In this document: positions 50,667-61,300 of the stretch, piece after piece
How the letters are laid out: the number at the start of each line of letters is the position of its first letter
Position numbering within the stretch: the stretch's first letter is position 1
Assembly: GCF_018320785.1 (NCBI RefSeq)
Contig: NC_054867.1
Span: forward strand, 32,863,855 to 32,927,854
Direction of reading: 5' to 3'
DNA from: Cheilinus undulatus
Taxonomy: Eukaryota; Chordata; Actinopteri; Labriformes; Labridae
Length of the DNA: 64,000 nt
Notes under the pieces: model-generated
The model's database searches: none
Told to the model about the DNA's origin: nothing
What the model saw: the letters and a program-made list of their open reading frames with translations, nothing else
Program-made: the position numbers and the translations under genes

Positions 50667-53600
50667 CTGAAAGAGAGAGTGTAAAATAAAGCTTGAAATA
50701 CTGTCACATTTAAAAAAAATGTTATAAAAATACTTTTATTTAAGATACTTACGCTCTGCTGAGGAAAGGCAGGTATGTGAGGCGGGGGATGCACACGAGA
50801 GGTTGGTCTACCAGGATGGCGTTCATCGCCTGCTCCACACAGTACTGGGGCTCCAGAGGAGGGAGGAGCAGCAGTTCCACTTCATCCCTGTAAGTGGCAT
50901 CAAAGGACAAATCTGCTCTTACATCTGTGTTTTCTATGCGGAGTTTTGAGAAGCTCCTCTCACTGGTTGGCTTTATGAAAACCTAATGAAAGATGGTTCT
51001 TTCTGTGTTATGCTTTCAGGTGAAGATCAATATCTATGTGGCTGATCACTCTTATATTTCTCAGACTTTGTCCTCATGTTTTAAACAGGATATGATCAAA
51101 TGAAATAATAGGAGTGAAAAGTTGTCTTTTGTTGATTTACCGGATCTTGCAGCCTTCAAACATGCCAGTGTCTACGATGTAGGGACACACCAGAGTTGTC
51201 TTCACTCCATCAATCTCCTCAGCCAGCAGCTCGTGGGCCATAGACTCATGGAAGCCCACTGCAGCAAACTTACTGGCACAGTAGTCCTGTCTCCAACAAA
51301 CATCAGAAGTTATTTAAAGCATGTTAAAAAAAAAAAGCATTTTTACTCGGTAATCCATGACTCCCTTAACTGTGACAAATTTGAATTTTGTGATACTTAA
51401 CTTGTTGACATGTCCTTTTCATTTGTACCATTTAGTTGCTTTTTTTGGACCAGTTAGGCATTAGAAACATAAATAGATAGCCTTATTACTAAGGAGTTAG
51501 TTTTGTTTGGAGACACACAGAGACTACATTTTTTATCATCTAAAAGGTGGGATTACTCATGTTTAATTCTATCACTAAAAGATTACTGAGCTTAAATTTA
51601 CATGTTTTAACTTCTTAACTCGTTGAGTTTTATTCCCACCTTTCACAAACTTCAGTAAGTTGTGGCCCAATTTGAGACCTGCAAATCTACTGGGCCACAC
51701 CAAAAACTGTTGTACAACTATAATATGAGATTAGAATAATATCCCTTTATTCATTATATTTTTATTTCATAAATAAGGAATTTCACTGCAAATGCTTGGC
51801 TTTTAGCATTACTCAGAATATTTGTGGGGATCCAATTTATAAGGCTTTTTTTTTTTAATTCTGTTTTTAAAATATTTATCTTTATAATTGTACTTTGTAG
51901 CCCAGCAAACTCTTGCAAGTAGCAGTGATGTCCCTCACTCTTAAAATCAAGAAACTAGAGGCATAGGAGATTGTTTACCAGACTGTCACCAGTAAATCCA
52001 ACACCAGTTTAAACCATGACACCGGTTCCATACATCAAACAAAATAAATGAGAAAAGGGTGACACAAGTTAAAACTTCTGGCTATGTTTTGTTACTTCCC
52101 AAAAAATGTAATCAAGTATTTTATGATCATTAGAAATGTGATTTAATTTTTTTCCTATAATTTTTAGTCATTATCAATGACCTACAGTACCCCGGCCCAC
52201 ACTTTAGGGAGCAGTGGTCCAAGTATTGTCATGTAAGACAAAAAGATTAATATGTTTTGTCTTTGTGCATTTTTTCTTAGTTTTTAACTATGGAAGATCG
52301 TTACCAATGCCTTATCTTTAAATGTTAATAATCATTAACAAAACTTCTTGACTGTACTTTGACTAAACAAAGATGGCTACCATCTTGTTTTTACTGGTTT
52401 GTCTGTTGAGCTTTGCAGTTACTGGATGGCACAAAACAGCCAACAATCTAGATTAATTGGTTTTAGTGAAGCAGAATGAATTATTAGGTGTAGAAAGAAC
52501 AAATATCATGATGAAATGGGCTTTGATTATGTGATAACTGTAATAACAAAGCTGTCATATCTTTGTGTTTCAGTGATGTTTGTCCCTCTTGGGTTCACCT
52601 CCACACAAGCGGTGCTGAAGAGGCCGAGGACGCTGGCAATGGTCACGATGTGTCCGTGATTATTGGCCTTCATCTGAGGGAGGAAGGCCTTCACTGTCTG
52701 AGGTCAACACACACACATACATTCATTCATGAATACAAACGCGTTTTTATGTTGAAGCAGCTCACTATGACTCAACAAATAGTAAAGTGTTCATATGACT
52801 CGTAGTGACTTGAATGTTGCTCAATGTGAAGGAAGCTTATATTGCACGAGTGGCTTCATAATAAGAGGATTTCTGTGAGAATCCTTCAGTCTAGAGTGTG
52901 AAGGGGATAAAGCTATTAAGGCTGTTCAATTCACATGTCATGTGTGCACAATAACATGCTCTGTACAGGGGCTGATGCTGGAAAGATTTCATATTGTGAA
53001 ATTCAACGGCTGTGTGGATTTAAGTCAGGTCTGTAACATTGTGCTTGACCAAAAAAGTGGGCCACCAAGAGAAATTAGGGCAGGTTAGATAAGAAAAGGT
53101 AAACAGACATGGACTTGTGACACTATACTGTGTGCATTTTGTTCCCATTTTGACTAGTTTATATGTAAATTTTCTACCCTATCAACAAGTTATCTTGTTA
53201 TATTGAAAGACATGATCAAATATTGCTTTTCAGGCTGTGATTTGGTCATGATAATCACAGCACTGCTGATGTTTAATATAATCTTTCACCCGTTAATGTA
53301 TCTAGTCCAATTAGAATACTCAACCAGACTTAAGTATTGTAAAAATGTCAGCATTTGGTTATTCTTAATAACTGTTACCAGTCAGCACAAATTAAAATGA
53401 CTACCTTCTTTCAGAAATGAGAAAAACATAGAACTGGTCTTTAATTGGCTGGTTGCGGTCAGACTTTATTGGTCTCCAATACTGCCTCACCTGTGGTATC
53501 AGGTGGAATAGGCCACTTGGTGCACAGATCTAATTATACGGCTACTTATCCTTCAAAATATCAGCTGTTCAAGGAGACTGATCAGGTGTTTACAACAAGC

Positions 53601-54390
53601 AACAACAATGTTGTACCAGTGGAAAGTGAAATTTAAGCCATAGCTTGCAAAATGCAAGAAATTGTTGTTTTCACCAACATTATGTATAATTGTAACTCAA
53701 CTACAACCCTTCATATATAGTAATCTTACTCTGTGACAGCTGATACTCAATGTATTAGCACTGGTATGAGGCAGTCCTCATCATTTGCAGAAGAGAGCAA
53801 ATCACACAGATTTCTATGATGCATCTTTACTTTCTCTATAATTACCTTGTACATAACAGGAAATGTGGTAATTTTGATACACTATGGTTAGCCTAAAGGA
53901 TGTTTAAACACATTTCAAAGTGAGCAGGGTTTCTCACCCAGAAGAGGGCGTGGCAGTTGACCTTCATGGTCCTCTCCATCAGCTCATCAGGACAGTCTAG
54001 CATGCGCTTCCCTGCCACCACTCCAGCGTTGTTCACCAGTATGGTAACATCTCGGCCCAGGTCCTTCCTCACCTGGTCTGCGGTCTGATACACATCCTCC
54101 CTGTTTGTCACATCCACCGTGTAGGTGTATGCTTTACCCCCCATGTCCCGCACCAGCTTGGCTGTCTGCTCATTAGAACTACTGTTGATATCCCACAGCA
54201 CCACCTCAGCCCCGTGTTTGGTGAATTCCTGAGCAAATAGACGACCCAGACCACCACCAGACCCAGTGATCAACACCAGTTCGCCATCAATGGGTTTGGT
54301 GCGAGGGCGCAGGACAACACGTACAGAGTTACGTAGGATGAAGTAAAGCACATCCAGCAGCATCATCTGCAGGTCCATTAGGAAAATCAT
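50546..54390 (-). CDS. RDH10-like retinol / short-chain dehydrogenase, complete, 5 exons
   Basis: Predicted NAD(P)-dependent microsomal dehydrogenase of the SDR16C group, oxidising retinol-type substrates. Exons on the minus strand: 54390-53938, 52697-52599, 51286-51141, 50887-50753 and 50666-50546; together 954 nt, 317 residues. A hydrophobic N-terminal segment (about residues 3-24) suggests ER anchoring. Cofactor motif TGSGGGLG is at 42-49, NNAG 120-123, catalytic Asn145, Ser173, Tyr186 and Lys190 (YCASK). The C-terminus [14 protein letters not shown] is an RDH10 hallmark. It lacks the roughly 25-residue insertion of RDH10 after the third strand ([20 protein letters not shown]), so it is a paralogue rather than RDH10 itself; RDHE2/SDR16C5 is a less good fit. 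Substrate is inferred. Confidence 0.9.
50753..50887 (-). CDS. RDH10-like exon 4 (135 bp)
   Basis: Encodes [46 protein letters not shown]. Donor GTAAGT. Confidence 0.9.
51141..51286 (-). CDS. RDH10-like exon 3 (146 bp)
   Basis: Encodes [48 protein letters not shown]; contains the Tyr-x3-Lys active site. Donor GTAAAT. Confidence 0.9.
52599..52697 (-). CDS. RDH10-like exon 2 (99 bp)
   Basis: On the minus strand it encodes [20 protein letters not shown] and [13 protein letters not shown], with the catalytic Ser. Acceptor TGACCTCAG, donor GTGAAC. Confidence 0.9.
53938..54390 (-). CDS. RDH10-like exon 1 (start codon, cofactor-binding half)
   Basis: ATG at 54,390, donor GTGAGA after CTCTTCTGG. 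It encodes the membrane segment, [39 protein letters not shown] and [19 protein letters not shown]. The largest open stretch on this strand. Confidence 0.92.
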
Positions 54391-55159
54391 GATTAGCTCT
54401 TAGTGGGAGACAGTAAATTAGCAGAATAAATAACTCAGGCTACCGTGGATCTGACTAAGTGTTAGATGATGTGAGGACGCAGACAGCCAAGCTGGTGGTT
54501 CCCTCCCTCTGTGACTCTCACACTCCATCCCTGGTTTATTTAAACACACTCCTCTGGGATTAGAGTAAAATACCTTGAGCCCCTCATAAACCCACTTCTG
54601 TTTTAAGCAGTGAATGTGTGCATTTTCACCATTACTGTGGTAAATAGCATGTGCCACATAGAATTACTCAGGCTTTAAGTTTAACAAGTGTCAGGGTCTT
54701 TGTGGGATATATTTAAAGTTCATAGCTGGCCGTAGTGTACACGTGAAGAACTTGCAAAGCATTAACACAGAGGAACATTGAACAGGCCACCTCTTTATGC
54801 TTTGAATGCATGTAGTGGACACTATTTATATGTGTGTTGATATTCAAAGCTCCTTAGTATGAACAAAAGATGGATTAATTGGAGTCAAAGAGTACATCTA
54901 AACATACCGTACATTTAGTAGTGAAGCGGTTTACACTGAGACAATTGATTTACGACTGTACAGCTCAAATAGTCATGGTTAAGACATCTGTAATCAGTTC
55001 AAGGTCTCATATCTGTCCAGATGTTTTTACATGTCATGTATGTATGCAAAATCTCTGATCAGTAAATCACATGAAAAAACATCCAGAGCATTTCTCAGTG
55101 CCATAATTCCTTAGTTAAAAGCAGAGGGCACAAGTATCTAGTGTTACTTTAAACTCATA

Positions 55160-55600
55160 TGCAAAAGAGCATCTCTGAACACACGTGTTGAACCTTGAAG
55201 CAGATGGACCACAGGAGCAAAAGATCACACCAGGTGTCACTCCTGTCAGCTAGAAACAGGAAACTGAAGCTACGGTTCACACAAGCTCTGAAAAATTGAA
55301 CAACAGCAGATGATTATGATGAGTCCGCTGTGACTTTGTAGGGTATGGTTGAGTCAGAATGTATTGTATAAAACTTAAAACCTTGCCAGACCAACAACAA
55401 CAATGGCATGTTCAAAGTCACTCAAATCACCTTTCTTCCCCATTCTGATAGTTTGAAGTCCAACAGATTATCTTGATCATGCCTTCATGCATGCATGCAT
55501 GGTTGCTGACCTGTGATTGGCCAGTTAGAGATTTGTGCAAATGAGCAGTTGAGCAATTCATAGAATTAAAAAAGTTAAAGGACAAAAATTAGCAATGATG
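55160..55600 (+). mobile_element. Tc1-like relic, partial copy
   Basis: Shares aacaggaaactgaagctacg (against aacaggaaactgaggctata at 10,465), the catctctgaac word, and a tail of gagcagttgagcaa with the element at 9,950-10,820. Both ends are degraded. Confidence 0.55.
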
Positions 55601-56054
55601 ATAAAGGGGATACAAAAAATATGAGATTGTCTCAGTGGTATTTATGTGACATGCTTAAGTTATTTCATGTATCACATCTAAATTATCGGGGCATGGATAC
55701 AGAGAGCAGATCTTATTCTGTGGTGGTCAGGACTCCATTGTGAACTAGATTTTATATGTCATTAAGTATAGTCCTGGAAAAGTGTAGTGTTGTGTCTGTG
55801 GTGCAGCTTATAGTTTACACAGTGAGATTAAGTTTGAGGGGTTTTTTTGGACACATTTCAGTGAGTAGAAGTTTGAGCCTTTGTAATACTTCACAAACAT
55901 ATGAAAGAGAACATAAGGAGATTATGTTTTTATGCACTGTAAGTCTCTGCATTGTTGCTCATTTTGCAATAAGGCTGCTTTCATGTGTAACATTCCTGTG
56001 TGAACACTACCAGCCTTGTTTTGTCTTTTCTTTTTACATGTTGGCATGTAAGCT

Positions 56055-56540
56055 GTAAAGCAGAAGTTCTTAACTGGTCTAGGACACACCAACACCTCTT
56101 TAACGACAATTGCAACTCCAATTTCTGTTTTTTTTTTTTTTTTGCCACCTAATGAAAAGTGCTAGAATTTGTACCTTAGATACAACGAAACATTTGATCA
56201 AACAATGAGACGGGAAAAAACATGTAAAACTCGTCATAACAGAAACTCTCTCTTTCAATAAAAAATGTAGATATTGGTTGTTTTCCAGGGATCTAAAAAC
56301 ATTACCTTTGCTATTCCAAAATAATGAGACAAATAAGTCAAAATCCTGGGAGAAAAAAATCACATAAATATCACAGCAAAACGGATGGAAATAAAAGGAA
56401 ATAAATAGATGCATGTCCACTTAGGGCTTTCACGCATCATAGCCTTTTTGCCACAATGTTTTTTTCCTGGCACACATTCACACACTGAAAACAGCTCTAT
56501 GACCCACTTTTGGGTCCCAACTGAACCACTGCTGTAAATC
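56055..56540. mobile_element. Possible hAT-type non-autonomous element
   Basis: Left end agcagaagttcttaactgg and right end (reverse) agcagtggttcagttggga are imperfect inverted repeats. The interior is A/T-rich with a poly-T tract. Weak evidence. Confidence 0.35.
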
Positions 56541-58078
56541 ATAAATTGGTAAATTTGCATGTTTAAACCCACATACTGTAAGCCTTATGTGCATAAATTC
56601 TCCACTCAGGGTGTTATAAATCATTTCATGGCCCTTCTGGCAGTGTTTTTAATTTCTTTACAGATATAGCTACCATCACCTGATTTACAATTTCAGATAT
56701 GCCTCTTTTGCATCTAGTTTAAAGCACGGTTGTCAGTACTGTAAAGATTGTTTAGTTGCCACTATATTGAAAGAAAAAGCACCAATATTTGGTTTAGCCA
56801 GAGGAGCCTTAAGTCATGCAACACTGTGATGTACAGCTACTTCCCCTAAAATAGCTAATATATCACCAGAAATGGGTCAAAGCTGTAAGAAGGAGGTTAG
56901 TTTAAATGCTGCCAAGAATTTTCCCTGCTGTGAAATGTTGAGTAACGCTTGGAAAGAACAGCAGAGATTGTGATCAAAGTGAGCATGTTTAATCTGGTTG
57001 TAATAAGTGAACACTGGCATTCAGTGTGGAATTGTGTCTGATTGTTTACCAGACAATTCCCTCATTGGATATGCCGTAAGGATGATGCATTTTTCACAAT
57101 CAACATCCAAACTGGCTGTGGCCACTAAAACTATTTTGCTAGCTTCTTCAGAAAGTATTTGTTTAATGGAATTTAGTTGCTTAAATGGTAAATGCAATGA
57201 TGGCTGTATTCACTGCTGTGGTAACTCAAAAAAATCCTTATCTCTACATTTTGCTCATAAACCCATGTGGGCCACAAGGTAGGATAACACTTAAGATGCA
57301 TTTTGAAATCACTACTTCCATTTCTACCTAAGTAAGCTCTAACCAGAGTAACTGTATTTCTACTTTTCCCATGTTTGTAGTTCAGCTTTCCCTCTCTGTG
57401 GTCATATAGGCTATTGCCCCTGCATGCACACAGTAGTGCAGGGATACTGGGGAGTCTTCCTTTGAGTGGAGGCCTGCACTGTCCACGCTGTTGTTTTTCT
57501 TTTTGCATGAATAACCTCGGCCATTGAAGTTTCATTAATCCATCTTTTCACATGTTGAGGCACACACAGGCCTGGGAAGCTCAGCCAGGAGAACAAGAGA
57601 GAGGAAATGATGAATATGCTTTGCTGTTGTTTTGCAAATCAAAGAGCTTTGCCACATTCTGAATTTTTTCCCTGCATTTTCCTGATGACTGAACGATAAC
57701 TGGAAAATTGAAAGTCCATACAAATGAAACAGCAGGAAAGAAATTCCAATTGTGCTGCCATTTTACTCTCTCTTGTTTTCCAAAAGTAAGTCAGTGAATT
57801 AAGTTCATAACTTTTAACCAGCTTGAAAAAGGTGTGATGGATCAACCACTATAACAGCCAAAATGAGGATTAAACAATACAGAATTGATAGTTGGCTAAG
57901 TGGTGAACTGTTCCTTTAAGAGATGTAGAGTTGACACATGGATAACTTCCGACCCAGCGAGCAGTTTGACCTCACTGACCACAGACAGGAGAACATTTTA
58001 ACTCGTCTAAAGACTTTAAGAGAACATTTTTCTTTAATAAATAGACTGAAATAAGTAATTTCGGGTTTAAAGAGTTGA

Positions 58079-58352
58079 ATGAAACCCGTCGGAGTGGATG
58101 CTGCCCGGTTCTTCGTGATGACAGTGTGTAGGAGCAGCAGCTCCGGTACTGTACTCTGTCTCGGGGTGTTGTTATCACTGGTAGCTACGGGTCAGTCGGG
58201 CTGTCGGGATGCGGATCTATGTTGCACCGGCAGGGACCCGTCGTGTGTCAGCAGAGGATGGAGGTCCGACCGCTCCTACGACACCTGCTACTGCGACCAA
58301 GCCTGTGCAGCCACCCTGGACTGCTGCCATGACTACGAGACTGCCTGTCCAG
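58079..58352 (+). CDS. sbspon: SBSPON-like exon 1 (signal peptide, somatomedin B)
   Basis: ATG 58,079 in gttgaATGaaa; a second in-frame ATG (14th codon) would still leave a signal peptide. Donor GTGGGT after TGTCCAG. Encodes the SMB domain with the diagnostic CC and CYC spacing. Confidence 0.88.
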
Positions 58353-61300
58353 GTGGGTTTGAATGAACTTTATGACGCAGTAAACTTTTGTTTTCTGTAA
58401 TATTACCGTATTATGGCATTAATTATCGTCAGTGTCATTGAAAATGTGCTTTTAAAAGACTATCTTCGTATTTTTTTTAACAAAAAACACAGTTAAGTCG
58501 ACGTAGCCTGTGTCAGCAAAATAAAAACAGAAAAAATAGAAAAGGGATGTTGTTTTAAAGCTCCTGTTAGGAACTTTTCTGTTTACATCTTTTGGCGCCC
58601 CCTGTGGACTCAGTGATAGCACATGTCTTATTTCTGGCTTATCATGTCCTGTACTTTTTAAGCTAGGGTTTTTTGTTGAATTTCTGTCTTCTGTCAGCTT
58701 TCTTGCCATGAATTTAAAGAAAAGTTCAACACATGGTTGACTGGGACTAAGCCTGAATGATTGGGACAAGACATTCAATTGCTAATTAAAGCAGTTTATC
58801 AAAATAGTGAACAGTGTTCAGTTAGAGCTTGAACATTGGTTGCTAGCTAGCATGGTAAAAGGCAAAAACATGATTATTTGTGGACTTTTTGCAGTTGGCC
58901 TGGGGTCTTTGCACATTAAGAGATAGGAAACCACAAATCTTCTCTTCTTCTATTAAAGGGATTTTATAGCCTCCTGAGGCCTATGTTTTTATTTGGTATG
59001 CATTTTTGATAATTCCAAGTTATTTAGGATTAGTAGGACCTGATAAGACAACAGGTAGTTTTGTTTTTTTAAGATTTATTTTGGGCATTTTTTGTGCCTT
59101 TATTTGATAGAGGAGGACAGTGGATAGAGTCTGAAACAGGGACGAGAGTGGGGGAGAGACATGTGGTAAAAGGCCACAGGCCGGATTCGTACCTGGGCCG
59201 TCAGAGTACATGGGGCACGCCTTAAACCACTAGGCCACCTGCACCCCACAACAGGTAGTTTTTAAAAATGATGTCCTCATGTGAGGACAGCGGGTCTGTT
59301 TTACTGTATAACAGTAAGGAGTAAGGACATCATTGTGTAACACAATATGGGCAGTTCTAACAAATTGGTGCAAAAACAAAGTTTGAAAAATCCAGAAGAA
59401 AAAAATATTTATCCCTTAAAATGTGTTATGACTCAGACTTTGTGTCTGACTTTTATGACTTTGCTTTGTATTTCCACAGTTTGCAAATGCATTTCATCTT
59501 CCAAATTTATCAAGAAAAACGATTTATGAGAAGATATAAATGAACTTAGAAAAGTTTTAGAATTTGTTTGAATCTACATTTAGATTATATTTATATTTTT
59601 AATTTATTCAATTATTGCCATATTTTTATGTAACATTTTAAGTAGTACTTTTTGGGCATTTATTGTAATCATATGTTTGAACTTGTTTTAAAGTTAAGTA
59701 TTCATAGTTTTTTATATCAGTATTTCATTTAACAACATCATGATTAATGTGCTCATATGATGATGCTGGGGTGCAGGAGGTTAATACTGTACTGATCACC
59801 CAAAATGATGTAGTCTTATCCAGCTAGAACAGCATAAATACACTGCTTTCCACATTATTATGCAAATAACATTTGTCTCTTATTTTCCTAAATATTAATG
59901 CAAATGACTGAATATTTTTCAAGTCATCAGCCGTTACAGCATAATTCAGATGTTTTTGAACAAACTTCATAATAATAACCTTTTCTTTTTTTTTTTTAAA
60001 TAAAAACCTCAAAATGCACTGTTCCACATTATTATGCAAAACAGAGTTTTAAAAGAGTTTATAGGTTGTGAAGAACTGAAAATGGTCATTCACTGAATTT
60101 GCAGCATTAGGAGGTCATATTTACTGAAATCAAAAGCTACTTCAATCAAAAACATCTTAACAGGCAAAGTTACATGTTAACATAGAAGACATTTGTGGCT
60201 GATTCAGAGCACAGACTGGTTCATGCAGATAAAGACATAATGAGGAAGGTTTCTGGTGGACAAATACATCGGATTAAGAGAGCAGCTGCTAAAATGTCAT
60301 TACAAAGCAGCAAACAAGTGTTTGAAGCTGCTGGTGCCTCTGGAGTCCCACCAACCTCAAGGTGTAGGATCCTCCAGAGGCTTGCAGTCGTGTATAAACC
60401 TACTATTCAGCCACCCCTAACCAATGCTCACAAGCAGAAACAGTTGAAGTGGGCCCAGAAATACATGAAGACTCATTTTCAAACTGTCTTTTTTACTGAC
60501 GAGTGCCGTGCAACCCTGGATGGTCCAGATGGAGGACTAGTGGATGGTTGGTGGATGGCCACCATGTCTCAATAAGGATGTGACGTCAGCAAGGAGGTGG
60601 CGGAGTCATGTTTTGGATTCATGAGGAGAGAGCTGGTAGGCCCCTTTAGGGTCCCTGAAGGTGTGAAAACGACCTTGGCAAAGTATATAGAGTTTCTGAC
60701 TGACCACTTTCTTCCATGGTACAAAAAGAAGAGCAGTGCCTTCTGTAGCAAAATTTTCTTCATGAATGACATTACACCATCTCATGCTGCAAAAATACCT
60801 CTGTGTCATTGGCTGCTATGGGCATAAAAGGAGAGAAACTCATGGTGTGGCCCCATCCTCCCCTGACCTCAACCCTGTTGAGGACTGTTTGGAGCATCCT
60901 CAAGCTAAAGATCTATGAGGGTGGGAGGCAGTTTAAATCAAAACAGTAGCTCTGGGAGGATATTCTGACATCCTGCAAAGAAATTCAAGCAGAAACTCTC
61001 CAAAAACTCACAAGTTCAATGGATGCAAGAATAATGAAGGTGATATCAAACAAGTGGTCTTTATGTTAACATGTAACTTCAGTTTTATGACTTTAAGGTG
61101 AACACCAGCAAAAGCCTTTTCCTTCCCTCATTAATCACATGGTCAACCTCCTTACAGCTTTGATGCTTGCCCCTGTGATGGTACACCAGTGGGAGCATTT
61201 TCATTATGTGGTATGTCAGCACAAGCTCAGAAAAAAAGGCTTTTGTTTTTTTATTCACTGGGTGAGAAAACCACCCCTCTTTTGTTTCCCATTCAATCTA

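Larger units (their letters stand above)
54391..57950. other. Intergenic spacer between divergent RDH10-like and SBSPON-like genes
   Basis: About 3.6 kb. It contains a shortened relative of the 9.95-10.8 kb Tc1-like relic (about 55,160-55,600) and a possible hAT-type element (about 56,055-56,540). Both promoters must lie here; no TATA box stands out. ORFs are not convincing. Confidence 0.5.

Noticed and set aside
50546-54390. Assignment of the dehydrogenase to SDR16C5/RDHE2
   Set aside because: The C-terminal [14 protein letters not shown] block and central sequence fit RDH10 better, though the length resembles RDHE2.
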